From assembly GCA_945787885.1 (NCBI GenBank), contig CALZJF010000010.1, positions 1-64,000 of the forward strand: a stretch of 64,000 nt of DNA, in the 5' to 3' direction. Each line of letters opens with the position of its first letter. Position 1 is the first letter of the stretch. Below are positions 45,889 through 53,439 of the stretch, in pieces. This stretch comes from an uncultured Bacteroidales bacterium. GTDB taxonomy: Bacteria; Bacteroidota; Bacteroidia; Bacteroidales; Bacteroidaceae. The translations under genes and the position numbers were made by a program. The notes beneath the pieces were generated by a model, which was given only the letters and a program-made list of their open reading frames with translations, did no database searches and was not told the origin of the DNA.

Positions 45889-47070
45889 ATGACCATCAAC
45901 AACAGTTTTGCCCAGACGCTGCGAAGCATCTTCACCGATGGCGGCGTGCTTCTCTTCTGCGTTGTCGTCCCGCTGCTCTATCCCGTCCTCTACGCCTTTA
46001 TCTATAATGGCGAGACGGTGCGCGAGGTCCCCGTCGTCGTCGTCGATGACAGCCATAGCCGTCTGAGTCGGGAATATCTGCGCCGCCTCGATGCCACGGC
46101 CGATGCCAGCATCGTAGGCCGTGCCAGCAGCATTGAAGAGGCGAAGGCTGCAGTGAGCCGCCGCGAGGCCTACGGCGTGGTCTATATCCCCTCCGATTTT
46201 CAAGAGTCGCTGATGACGGGCCGCCAGACGCGCGTCCAGCTCTACTGCGATATGAGCGGCATGCTCTACTATAAAGCCCTCCTCACCGCCAACACCGATG
46301 TCTCGCTCGACATGAATGCTGAAATCAAGGTGGGACGCATGGGCGGAAACCCCATAGCAGCGGCGAGCGGCATACAGGGTGGCACCGCGGAGCAACAATC
46401 TGCGCTCCAGCATCCCGTCCGCTATGAGTGGGTGGCTCTCTTCAATGCCCAAAGCGGTTTTGCCTCCTTCCTCATTCCCGCCGTCCTCATCCTCGTGCTC
46501 CAGCAGACCATGCTTCTCGGCATCGGCCTTATCACTGGCACACGGCGTGAGCGCAAGGAGAAAGCCCCCTCTCAGTGGAGTTCCTTCCAGACACTCACGG
46601 GCATAGCCCTCGCCTTCATTGCCTTCTACATCCCCGTCAGCCTCTACGTCCTGGGCGTTGTCCCTGAGATGTTCAATCTCCCCCATATCGGCAATCTCTG
46701 GGAAGTGGGGTGCCTGCTTCTCCCCTTCCTCGTCGCTGTCTTTAATCTGGGCGTGACGCTCGGCGTGCTGCCCCGCAAGCGCGAGTCAGTGTTCCTCATC
46801 GTCGTCTTCACATCCGTGCCGCTGCTGTTCCTCTCCGGCGTCAGCTGGCCCGCCGCGGCATTCCCGCCCTTCTGGCACTATTTCGCCCAGATTTTTCCCT
46901 CCACGCATGGCGCGACGGCCTACATCAAGCTCTACTGCATGGGAGCACATCTGAGCGATGTCCGCACCGAGTACTTCGCCCTTTGGGCGCAAGCCATCAT
47001 CTATGGCATCACCGCCTGGCTCTGCGTCCGCTATGTCTATAAGGAACATCCCAAGCCCCTGCAGCCTTGA
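45889..47070 (+). CDS. ABC-2 type efflux permease
   Basis: A 393-residue relative of the preceding permease with the same plan: N-terminal helix, periplasmic domain (about 40-180, VPVVVVDDSHSRLSREYL) and C-terminal helices ending in YVYKEHPKPLQP. It starts 21 bases after the first permease, so both are translated from one transcript. A decayed phage gene begins at its stop codon. Confidence 0.88.
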   Translation: MTINNSFAQTLRSIFTDGGVLLFCVVVPLLYPVLYAFIYNGETVREVPVVVVDDSHSRLSREYLRRLDATADASIVGRASSIEEAKAAVSRREAYGVVYIPSDFQESLMTGRQTRVQLYCDMSGMLYYKALLTANTDVSLDMNAEIKVGRMGGNPIAAASGIQGGTAEQQSALQHPVRYEWVALFNAQSGFASFLIPAVLILVLQQTMLLGIGLITGTRRERKEKAPSQWSSFQTLTGIALAFIAFYIPVSLYVLGVVPEMFNLPHIGNLWEVGCLLLPFLVAVFNLGVTLGVLPRKRESVFLIVVFTSVPLLFLSGVSWPAAAFPPFWHYFAQIFPSTHGATAYIKLYCMGAHLSDVRTEYFALWAQAIIYGITAWLCVRYVYKEHPKPLQP

Positions 47071-47434
47071 TGGCAGCAGCATCAAATCTGATGTCCATCT
47101 CCTTCGCCAGCTCCGCCACGTCGTCCTTTAGCTGTGAAAACTCCTCGCCGCCCTTCCCGGCCATCGTGTTAGCGGCTGCCATCGACTGTTCAAAGCTCTG
47201 GCTCTCGCGCGTCGCATCATTCAGCATCCCGACAACGTCATTGAAACTACCGGAAAGGTTTTTGACAAGTTCTGCTCCTTGGTTGAAGAGTATCAGATTC
47301 TCGCTGAGTTTCTTTGCAGAACCTGTGGCCATATCTATCGCACTTCGGATTTCATCTATATCTACTGAAACTTGTTTAACGGCATCCTGTCCATTGAGTT
47401 TCAAATTTATACTAAAAGTAACGTCTTTACTCAT
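47071..47434 (-). pseudogene. Truncated phage tail tape measure protein
   Basis: The reading frame begins MSKDVTFSINLKLNGQDAVK and runs through FEQSMAAANTMAGKGGEEFS and QLKDDVAELAKEMDI, typical of the N-terminus of Mu-like tape measure proteins, which usually run to several hundred residues. Phage similarity stops at about 47071, where the sequence becomes antisense to the permease C-terminus. The fragment is about 121 codons, a clear prophage remnant. Confidence 0.78.
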
Positions 47435-47468
47435 TTTTTACTCGGTTTGTTTTGGTGTTACGATTTTT

Positions 47469-47702
47469 ATGCGTATATTTGAGGCGAAAATCAAAATGAA
47501 CATTGCTATGAAAGCAGAGAACAATAAAAAAGGATTTCGCATGCCATACGGCAAAATTATTTATGTTTGCATCATTGCCATGATAGTAAGCCCTTTGACA
47601 TACCACACAGCAGAAATCATCCTAATTTCTGGTGTTGTTATCGCTTTCTCATTAGGACTTGCTTTTGCACGTGTTCTTGAAGAAGACGATTGGCACGTCT
47701 GA
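47469..47702 (+). CDS. Small two-helix membrane protein, possibly phage-derived
   Basis: The frame MRIFEAKIKMNIAMKAENNK runs 77 codons to a stop at 47702 (an alternative Met at 47496). It has two hydrophobic segments (about residues 28-45 and 47-68: IIYVCIIAMIVSPL, AEIILISGVVIAFSLGLAFA). The DNA is more AT-rich than its neighbours. It sits between the tape measure fragment and the chaperone genes, on the opposite strand. The function is unknown and it could be a random frame. Confidence 0.45.
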   Translation: MRIFEAKIKMNIAMKAENNKKGFRMPYGKIIYVCIIAMIVSPLTYHTAEIILISGVVIAFSLGLAFARVLEEDDWHV

Positions 47703-47733
47703 CATCCCCCTTTCAACCCTGCCCCCCCCCATT

Positions 47734-48138
47734 TCACATCCCCCTCTCAGCCTTCGCCCGCCGGAATCTCTCCATGATTTCAGCGCGCGAAGGCTCTTTT
47801 TTTGCTTCCCCTTCCCGCCCATGCTCCCCATCCTCCCACGGGAAACGCATCACGTCCCCCACCGAAAGCCGCTTCTTCGAGTAAGGTTGCAGCGAGCAAA
47901 GGCACTCCATCCTCATCCGCTCCCAGCTCTCCCTACGCTCAAGCTCCCGCAGCTCGCTCCACTCCGCATACACCGCACGAAACTCCGAAGTGGTGCAACG
48001 GCAAAAGTCATCCATACTCATGCCGATGCACCCCAACGCCAGTCCCATCATCTCCTCGATGTCTCCGCGTCCTAATCCGTCGTCGGAGGCATCTTTTTTT
48101 TGCCTCCCAAGCCCCCAGACCACCGTAGAACCCAGCAA
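47734..48138 (-). CDS. Tail assembly chaperone extension (GT-like) frame
   Basis: A 134-codon frame (MLGSTVVWGLGRQKKDASDD ...) overlaps the end of the upstream chaperone gene at an A8 tract (48094-48101). The frames agree in sequence only if the ribosome shifts there (GCA AAA AAA, then GAT GCC TCC). The frame then reads MSMDDFCRCTTSEFRAVYAE and ends RRAKAERGM. This is the expected position and order for the T part of a gpG/gpGT pair, before the tape measure gene. Its own start at 48138 is probably not used. Confidence 0.6.
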   Translation of the reverse strand: MLGSTVVWGLGRQKKDASDDGLGRGDIEEMMGLALGCIGMSMDDFCRCTTSEFRAVYAEWSELRELERRESWERMRMECLCSLQPYSKKRLSVGDVMRFPWEDGEHGREGEAKKEPSRAEIMERFRRAKAERGM

Positions 48139-48370
48139 GGTCCGAAGGCTCCATAGCGTCAGCGAAGCTCTCGAAGTCCACGTCGAACTCCACGCCGTCC
48201 GCCGAGCACGCGCTCTTCACGCAGCACCACACGAACAGCACCGAGTCCCCCACGTCCCCCTCCCTCATCTCGCTCACGTCGCGTCCGCACTCACGCTTGA
48301 AGCGCACCATCGCGCCCATCGTCACGCGGCAAGGATATTCCCTCCCGCCAATCAGAATCGTTTTTCTCAT
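48008..48370 (-). CDS. Mu-like tail assembly chaperone (G-like)
   Basis: The 120-codon frame begins MRKTILIGGREYPCRVTMGA and FKRECGRDVSEM. The pattern IGGxEYPCRxTMGAMxRFKRE occurs in Bacteroides prophage tail proteins near the tape measure gene. The C-terminal end (GLGAWEAKKRCLRRRI) passes through the A8 tract and becomes basic nonsense, whereas the alternative frame continues sensibly. The natural product may end near residue 92 and extend by frameshift. Confidence 0.65.
   Translation of the reverse strand: MRKTILIGGREYPCRVTMGAMVRFKRECGRDVSEMREGDVGDSVLFVWCCVKSACSADGVEFDVDFESFADAMEPSDLAGFYGGLGAWEAKKRCLRRRIRTRRHRGDDGTGVGVHRHEYG
48094..48101 (-). promoter_or_regulatory. A8 tract, candidate frameshift site
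   Basis: On the minus strand the sequence is GGCAAAAAAAAGATGCC. A -2 shift (or +1) joins the G-like frame to the extension. Phage Mu uses a -2 shift in its tail chaperone genes, as I recall. Alternatively the tract is a simple indel in a decayed gene. Confidence 0.5.
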
Positions 48371-48459
48371 GTCAATGATTGCTTGTTGTTATTTCAGTGT
48401 CTAAGTTTCCTGTTCAGCTTCCTGTTTGAAGTCCTATAAGTAAGAGCCTGTCCGCCCCT

Positions 48460-48489
48460 ATCCCCAGTTCTCGCAGCCCACAGCTGAGA
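48460..48489 (+). repeat. Direct repeat pair, left copy
   Basis: ATCCCCAGTTCTC followed 10 bases later by GCTGAGA. The same two blocks at the same spacing occur at 50832-50861. The left copy lies in the frame upstream of the MuF gene. Confidence 0.45.
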
Positions 48490-48531
48490 GCAATATTCTT
48501 TGCCAGCCTCTCCCACCGCTTCGAGTCCCTC

Positions 48532-49797
48532 ATGCGCGCCCTCTACGCCCAGAAAGGCGCAACACTCCAAATCTCCATACTCGAATCAGCCCAGGCACAG
48601 GATTTCATCCAGTCCCACGCAGCCATCCTCGACTCTGCCTTCCAGGCCACACCCATGTCCGAACGCATGCGGCGCCGACTACAGCGCTCCGACTACATCT
48701 TCTCAGGCATCAAGACATTCCACGAGCTCAACGAAGCCTTCCCCCTCATCTTCGATTCGAACGGAATCCGGAAACCGTTCGAACAGTTCTTGAAAGAAGT
48801 CCGAAACATCCACCAGACCTACAACCGAACCTACCTCCAGGCTGAATACAATTTCGTCGTCTCATCATCCACCATGGCCGCCAAGTGGGAGGAATTCATG
48901 AAGGACGGAGACCGCTACAACCTCCAGTACCGCACGGCTGGCGACGACCGCGTACGTCCCGAACACGCAGCGCTCCACGGAGTCACGCTCCCGCCCTCCG
49001 ACACCTTCTGGGAGGAATACTATCCGCCCAACGGCTGGAACTGCCGCTGCACCGTCGTACAGGTCCGAAAATCTAAGTTCCCCACCACACCCCACGACGA
49101 AGCCATAGCCCTCGGCGAACTCGCCACACAGAAAGACCCCAAAGGCATCTTCCGGTTCAATCCCGGCAAAGAGCAGAAGACATTCCCTGACTACAACCCC
49201 TACACCATCCGCCGGTGCCGTGACTGTGACATCGCCAAGGGCAAACTCAAATTGGCAAGATTTGTTCCGGAAAATGAGGTGTGCGCTGCGTGCAAGCTCA
49301 TCAGGGCACAGCTGGAGGACAACATCGGAGCATCAAGGAGAATAGTCAGATACAACGAGGAGGAATGGGAAAGAACTTATATCTCCCCTAATGACAACGG
49401 GCTTGTCGCCACACAGTGGGAGCGCATCGCCGAATCGGAGGCAAGCAACTCCGAGCGTCAGAAGTTCGTCAAGGAGATGCGCATGTGCAAGGTGTTGGCC
49501 GATAACGGGCACGATGTGGAATATCTGCAGGGAGTAAACCGCCCAGCTGGTCAGACATACGACATCCGTATGGACGGCATAAAAGCCGACTTGAAGTGTA
49601 TTACTGGAGGTGCTGGCAATATAGTCAAGTACATAAAAAAAGCCTTGACGAAGCAAGGCAGTGAAGCGGTTATTCTGGAACTTCCGAATAGTCCTGGTGT
49701 AGAGTTCTACGAGGCATTGGCTGAAGCAAGAAGAAAATGCAGAGGCCGCATTTTATTCTACATTCAGGGCGACAATGTCCTTAAAGAGGTAAAATAA
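48532..49797 (+). CDS. MuF-type head protein with C-terminal toxin-like nuclease domain
   Basis: 421 residues from the first ATG; the frame stays open to a stop near 48427 and reads like protein, so the true start may be upstream. Residues 100-180 form the phage MuF/SPP1 gp7 minor head domain (RPEHAALHGVTLPPSDTFWE, NGWNCRCTVVQV). After a linker with Cys pairs (229-254), residues about 305-421 resemble the CdiA C-terminal tRNase-type domain (LADNGHDVEYLQGVNRPAGQ, YDIRMDGIKADLKC, GRILFYIQGDNVLKEVK). The last half is more AT-rich. This is the MuF polymorphic toxin architecture. No immunity gene is obvious. A domain search would confirm it. Confidence 0.72.
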   Translation: MRALYAQKGATLQISILESAQAQDFIQSHAAILDSAFQATPMSERMRRRLQRSDYIFSGIKTFHELNEAFPLIFDSNGIRKPFEQFLKEVRNIHQTYNRTYLQAEYNFVVSSSTMAAKWEEFMKDGDRYNLQYRTAGDDRVRPEHAALHGVTLPPSDTFWEEYYPPNGWNCRCTVVQVRKSKFPTTPHDEAIALGELATQKDPKGIFRFNPGKEQKTFPDYNPYTIRRCRDCDIAKGKLKLARFVPENEVCAACKLIRAQLEDNIGASRRIVRYNEEEWERTYISPNDNGLVATQWERIAESEASNSERQKFVKEMRMCKVLADNGHDVEYLQGVNRPAGQTYDIRMDGIKADLKCITGGAGNIVKYIKKALTKQGSEAVILELPNSPGVEFYEALAEARRKCRGRILFYIQGDNVLKEVK

Positions 49798-49946
49798 AAA
49801 TGGGACACCCATCGATGCCCCGTTGGCGGTACACGGTCACTGACCCTGTCCCTACACATTATTTACTTGTGCGCTGCAAAGATACAAACATTTTTTCAAA
49901 TCCAAGCAATATGGACAAAATTTTCTACTCAATAAATGATATAAAC

Positions 49947-50012
49947 GAATAAAGCACCGAAGGCGACGGTTAGGTCTAAATTGCCAGGGGGTCATTCCTT
50001 CAGTGCTTATTC
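49947..50012. other. Bulged hairpin
   Basis: GAATAAAGCACCGAAGG (49947-49963) pairs with CCTTCAGTGCTTATTC (49997-50012) with a one-base bulge. It is a possible RNA or terminator structure 3' of the MuF gene. Confidence 0.4.
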
Positions 50013-50439
50013 TTGCCGCAAATCTACAACATTCCTCAATCCCCACCAAGCAATCACCCAAAATATTATGACAAAATCAAAGGCCAACAAAAAATTTGCA
50101 TAAAGGAGAGGATCTATTACGACTGATTTCTTCTCTGGCGACAAGAGACAAACAAAAGAAAGAATAAAGGCTGAATTAGAAAAAATCAAAGGTGACCGAA
50201 GCCACCTTTGGAAGTGTGAAAGGAAAGCTTGAAGTTATCGCGCCGTATCTTCGACATTCACACGATGCAAAGGTAATAACAATTTTTCAAAACACATCAA
50301 GATATGGAAGAAAAAATCAAACAACGATGAAAGAAACGCTGATTTTCACAACGGATCAGTAAAGACAATACTTCGTTAAAAAAATACCAATCGGCTAAAC
50401 GGCCTTAGGCTGATAGCCAATGAGTTCTTTGAAAATCTT

Positions 50440-50493
50440 GCTAATTAACGTGAGTTCGATGAATTATAATTCATTGAACTCACGTTAAATAGC
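50440..50493. repeat. 54-base near-perfect palindrome
   Basis: GCTAATTAACGTGAGTTCGA (50440 on) mirrors to CTCACGTTAAATAGC at 50479-50493, with only two mismatched pairs. It is AT-rich in the centre (GAATTATAATTC). Confidence 0.7.
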
Positions 50494-50702
50494 AAAGAGA
50501 AGGAACTACCTGGAACTACAATCCAGAGCTCAATCTCAAAACTATTTCTTGTCCGCAAAATTACGTTCTTCCGCCATTTCTTCCAAATCAAATCGCATTT
50601 TTTTCAAAATCACCTCATTTTCTCACATCATTTGCCCTCATCAGCCTCATATCGCCCCAAAGAATCCCCCGAATCTCCAAAATCCACGTCCCACCAGAAT
50701 CC

Positions 50703-50756
50703 TCACGAACGTCCCCGTCACGAACGTTAATACCGTCGTCCCCCCGTCACGAACGT
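50703..50756. repeat. Three copies of TCACGAACGT
   Basis: TCACGAACGT occurs at 50703, 50718 and 50747. The latter two read CGTCACGAACGT. The region on the minus strand reads EIYGIDDFNGKTFVTG, so it may be a decayed phage gene. Confidence 0.45.
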
Positions 50757-50831
50757 CTTACCGTTAAAATCGTCTATCCCGTAAATCTCCGTCCCGAAGC
50801 CCCCTCGAGCAGCCCCCCAGTGCCCAGCCCC

Positions 50832-50861
50832 ATCCCCAGTTCTCTCAACCGGCGGCTGAGA
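50832..50861 (+). repeat. Direct repeat pair, right copy
   Basis: ATCCCCAGTTCTC (50832-50844) and GCTGAGA (50855-50861), matching the copy at 48460-48489 in both sequence and spacing. Confidence 0.45.
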
Positions 50862-50919
50862 TTCCCCAATCCCCCATCTTTCTCCCTACCGACATTATAT
50901 GCTTCGTTCTGTGCCCATA

Positions 50920-50967
50920 AAGGCAGCCCCCGCATGCACACGGCGGTGTGCATGCGGGGGCTGCCTT
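50920..50967 (-). terminator. Perfect 22-bp hairpin terminator
   Basis: AAGGCAGCCCCCGCATGCAC... pairs perfectly over 22 bp with a GGCG loop, 50 bases past the stop of the minus-strand gene at 51017. No strong T-run follows, so its use as a terminator is inferred. Confidence 0.65.
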
Positions 50968-51016
50968 GCTATCTAATTGCTGCTGAAAGGGGGAGAGTGT
51001 GGGGGAAAGATGAGTC

Positions 51017-51655
51017 TTACCCCTCACGCTTCAAATCTTCTATCTGCTCCTGCAACTCATTGACGTAGCCCATCATCTTCCTGTAGATGGCATAGCCTAT
51101 CAGTCCTCCGACGATGCCGCCCAACGCGCCGCCCACATAGACGCCAATCTGATAGGCCACGGATGTGGAATAGGGCGATTGCAGCACCAGCTCGTGGAGA
51201 TACATCACCACCCACACTACAACGACAGGGATGAAGATACGCTTACACCAGCGGTCCACACGCTTATAGACGAGAATGCGCTCGCCCACTCGCAGCAGAT
51301 TGCCATTGATGACATCGCGCCGCTTCTGCGTCACGAACCATACGCTCCACACCTGCACCACGACCATCGTCAGCATAAAAATGCCCGTAAATATCTGCAA
51401 CGCTGCGCTAAGCTCAAAGGCATGCACCTGCGCCACGCACATAGTGAAGGCAGCCAGACAGATGCCCAGCCCCACCCATTCCAGCGTCAGCAGGTTGCCC
51501 ACATTCTTTCGCATCGCCTTCCGCAGCATTTTATCTTCGAAATGGATGCGTTCGTCTAATTTCTGCTGCAGCAGCATCAACTGTTTTCTCATTTCGAGCA
51601 CATCGCTATCAGGGGTTGCAGCAGGATTCGCTATACCGTTCTTCTCCATAGCCAA
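51017..51655 (-). CDS. Membrane protein paired with an ECF sigma factor
   Basis: This 212-residue protein (Met1 or MEKNG start) has an N-terminal coiled coil (about 20-50) and then four likely membrane segments (about 54-75, 82-108, 138-155, 165-190). It ends in a charged coiled coil ELQEQIEDLKREG. It starts 3 bases after the sigma factor stop and is probably co-translated. It may be a regulator of that sigma factor, but it has no recognisable anti-sigma domain. Confidence 0.7.
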   Translation of the reverse strand: MAMEKNGIANPAATPDSDVLEMRKQLMLLQQKLDERIHFEDKMLRKAMRKNVGNLLTLEWVGLGICLAAFTMCVAQVHAFELSAALQIFTGIFMLTMVVVQVWSVWFVTQKRRDVINGNLLRVGERILVYKRVDRWCKRIFIPVVVVWVVMYLHELVLQSPYSTSVAYQIGVYVGGALGGIVGGLIGYAIYRKMMGYVNELQEQIEDLKREG

Positions 51656-51658
51656 CTA

Positions 51659-52171
51659 TTATTTTTCACAGGATTGAGACATTTTCTTCAGCGTCTCTCT
51701 GATTCTGACAAGCCTGACGCTGACATTTTTCGCCGTGATTCCCACAACTTTCCCAATCTCATCATAGGGCATGCCCTCGAGCCAGAGCAGGATGATGGCT
51801 CTCTCAAAGACGCTCAGGCGCTGAATGCGGTCATAGAGCTCCTTGAGGCGAGCTTCGCGAAGACTGCTGTCGGCATCCTCGGCAATGATGTTGCGGCACG
51901 CCTCGTCCAGACTGTTCGTCTGCGGACGGCTCTTCCGTTTGCGGTCCATGGAGATGCAGGTGTTGATGCAGACGCGATACACCCACGTCTTCATGTCGCT
52001 GCGCCCCTCGAAGGAGTCGAAGCCCTGCCAAAGATTGATAAGCGATTCCTGCACGAGGTCGTCCACAGGCGTCCGCTCGTCAGCATACATCATGCAGACG
52101 GTCGTGATGGTGCTTTTCAAGCGTTCCACCATAGCCGTAAATTCCCGCTCTTTGTCAGCTTTGTTCATCAT
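51659..52171 (-). CDS. ECF-type RNA polymerase sigma factor
   Basis: The start is placed at MMNKADKEREFTAMVER (52171, 170 residues). Region 2 is visible at ADERTPVDDLVQESLINLWQ and RSDMKTWVYRVCINTCIS; region 4 at IQRLSVFERAIILLWLEGMP and DEIGKVVGITAKNVSVRLVR. It lacks regions 1 and 3, as in ECF factors. Targets are unknown. It is followed by a membrane-protein gene. Confidence 0.9.
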   Translation of the reverse strand: MMNKADKEREFTAMVERLKSTITTVCMMYADERTPVDDLVQESLINLWQGFDSFEGRSDMKTWVYRVCINTCISMDRKRKSRPQTNSLDEACRNIIAEDADSSLREARLKELYDRIQRLSVFERAIILLWLEGMPYDEIGKVVGITAKNVSVRLVRIRETLKKMSQSCEK

Positions 52172-52294
52172 GATTGAATTAGGATCATTCTGTTCAGAAT
52201 TATGGGAGATGTTTTTTCCCTTTTGACGTGCGGAAGCCGCCAAAAGCTACAGCTATTTCCCGAAAATTTATCCCTCTCTCTGCAATTCCCTCCT

Positions 52295-53065
52295 CTACGG
52301 CTGGCTGTCGCCCTCTACGAAATCCTCCAGGAAGAGGTGTTCGCCATCAAAGACAGCATACGTGAAGAGCTGAATCCAGTCTCCCAGCAGCACGACGCGG
52401 CTCGTCCGCGAAAGCATGAGGTCATAATCGATATGGCGATGTCCGAAGATGAAGAAGTTGATATCGGGATGGTCCTTCAGATAGTCTTTTGCAAACCTTA
52501 TCAGCACCTCCTTGTCCTCACCCTGGAAGGGAGGCTCCGTGCCGTCCTCGCGCTTCATCCGGCTGCGTCGTGCCCACTCCAGTCCGAATCGCACACCGAT
52601 GTCGGGGTGCAGCCATCTGAAGAGCCTCTGGCAGAAGCGGCTGTGGAAGATGGCGCGGAGCATCTTGAAGCTCTTCGAGTCGTCGGCCAGCCCATCGCCA
52701 TGGGCGAGATAGAAGATGCTGCCGTAGATTTCGCACGTCGTAGAAGTCTCGCGGTGAATCGTCGCGCCGCATTCCTCTTCAAGATATCCCGTCATCCAAA
52801 GGTCGTGGTTCCCCGTGAAGTAGTGAATCTCTACACCCATATCCGTAAGCTCCGAGATTTTTCCGAGGAATCGCGTGAAGCCACGCGGCACCACCTGGCG
52901 ATATTCAAACCAGAAGTCGAACATATCGCCCAGGAAATACACCGCACCAGCCTTATGCTTAATGCTGTCGAGAAAGTTCACCAGACGCCGCTCCTGCATC
53001 CGTCGGCTCTGAATGGCCAGCGATCCAAGGTGGGCATCGCTGAGGAAATATACAGGTTTCATCAT
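52295..53065 (-). CDS. lpxH: UDP-2,3-diacylglucosamine hydrolase
   Basis: This 256-residue metallophosphoesterase makes lipid X in lipid A synthesis. Motifs are FLSDAHLGS (7-15), FLGDMFDFWFE (44-54), TGNHDLWM (84-91), LAHGDGLADD and FIFGHRHID near the end, which together form the di-manganese site. It is of the Bacteroidetes form. Confidence 0.9.
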   Translation of the reverse strand: MMKPVYFLSDAHLGSLAIQSRRMQERRLVNFLDSIKHKAGAVYFLGDMFDFWFEYRQVVPRGFTRFLGKISELTDMGVEIHYFTGNHDLWMTGYLEEECGATIHRETSTTCEIYGSIFYLAHGDGLADDSKSFKMLRAIFHSRFCQRLFRWLHPDIGVRFGLEWARRSRMKREDGTEPPFQGEDKEVLIRFAKDYLKDHPDINFFIFGHRHIDYDLMLSRTSRVVLLGDWIQLFTYAVFDGEHLFLEDFVEGDSQP

Positions 53066-53099
53066 GGTAAGTGGGTGCTATGTATGCAGAGGTTCATTT

Positions 53100-53420
53100 T
53101 TATAAATATCCGAGTTCGAGCTTCGCCTCCTCGCTCATCATATCCTTATCCCATTCAGGCTCAAACACGAGGTTCACGCGAGCATCTGCCACTTCGGGAA
53201 TGCCCTGTAGCTTCAGCCGCACATCCTCGACGATGAAATCCGCTGCCGGACAATTAGGAGCCGTAAGCGTCATGTCCACCTCCAGAATCCCGTCGTCGGC
53301 CAAGTCTATACGGTATATCAAGCCCAAGCTGTAGATATCCACGGGTATTTCAGGGTCATAGACCGTTTTGAGCACTTCCACGATGCGCTCTTCTATGCGT
53401 AGTTTTTCTTCTGGTGTCAT
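53100..53420 (-). CDS. SufT/MIP18-like metal-sulfur cluster protein (DUF59)
   Basis: The start chosen is MTPEEKLRIEERIVEVLKTV (53420, 106 residues). It has the MIP18/DUF59 hallmarks DPEIPVDIYSLGLIY (22-36) and LTAPNCPAADFI with the conserved Cys. Such proteins help to assemble iron-sulfur clusters. It lies 20 bases downstream of radC and upstream of lpxH. Confidence 0.85.
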   Translation of the reverse strand: MTPEEKLRIEERIVEVLKTVYDPEIPVDIYSLGLIYRIDLADDGILEVDMTLTAPNCPAADFIVEDVRLKLQGIPEVADARVNLVFEPEWDKDMMSEEAKLELGYL

Positions 53421-53439
53421 AAGTCTTTCTTTAATATGT

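Larger units (their letters stand above)
49798..51016. other. Prophage-remnant region without a clear gene
   Basis: About 1.2 kb, partly AT-rich. It holds a bulged hairpin (49947-50012), a 54-base palindrome (50440-50493), a triple TCACGAACGT repeat (50703-50756), the right copy of a direct repeat (50832-50861) and a strong hairpin (50920-50967). Short open frames exist but none has a family signature. Confidence 0.6.

Noticed and set aside
50007..50189. 60-codon minus-strand frame with two hydrophobic stretches, possible immunity protein for the MuF toxin
   Set aside because: It starts at TTG, is AT-rich, and the opposite strand holds an equally plausible short peptide (QTKERIKAELEKIKGDRSHL). 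Neither has a recognised family.
50394..50459. Minus-strand peptide ELTLISKIFKELIGYQPKAV followed by a stop
   Set aside because: It looks protein-like but has a stop just upstream and no start codon. It is too short to support as a gene; perhaps a decayed phage gene end.
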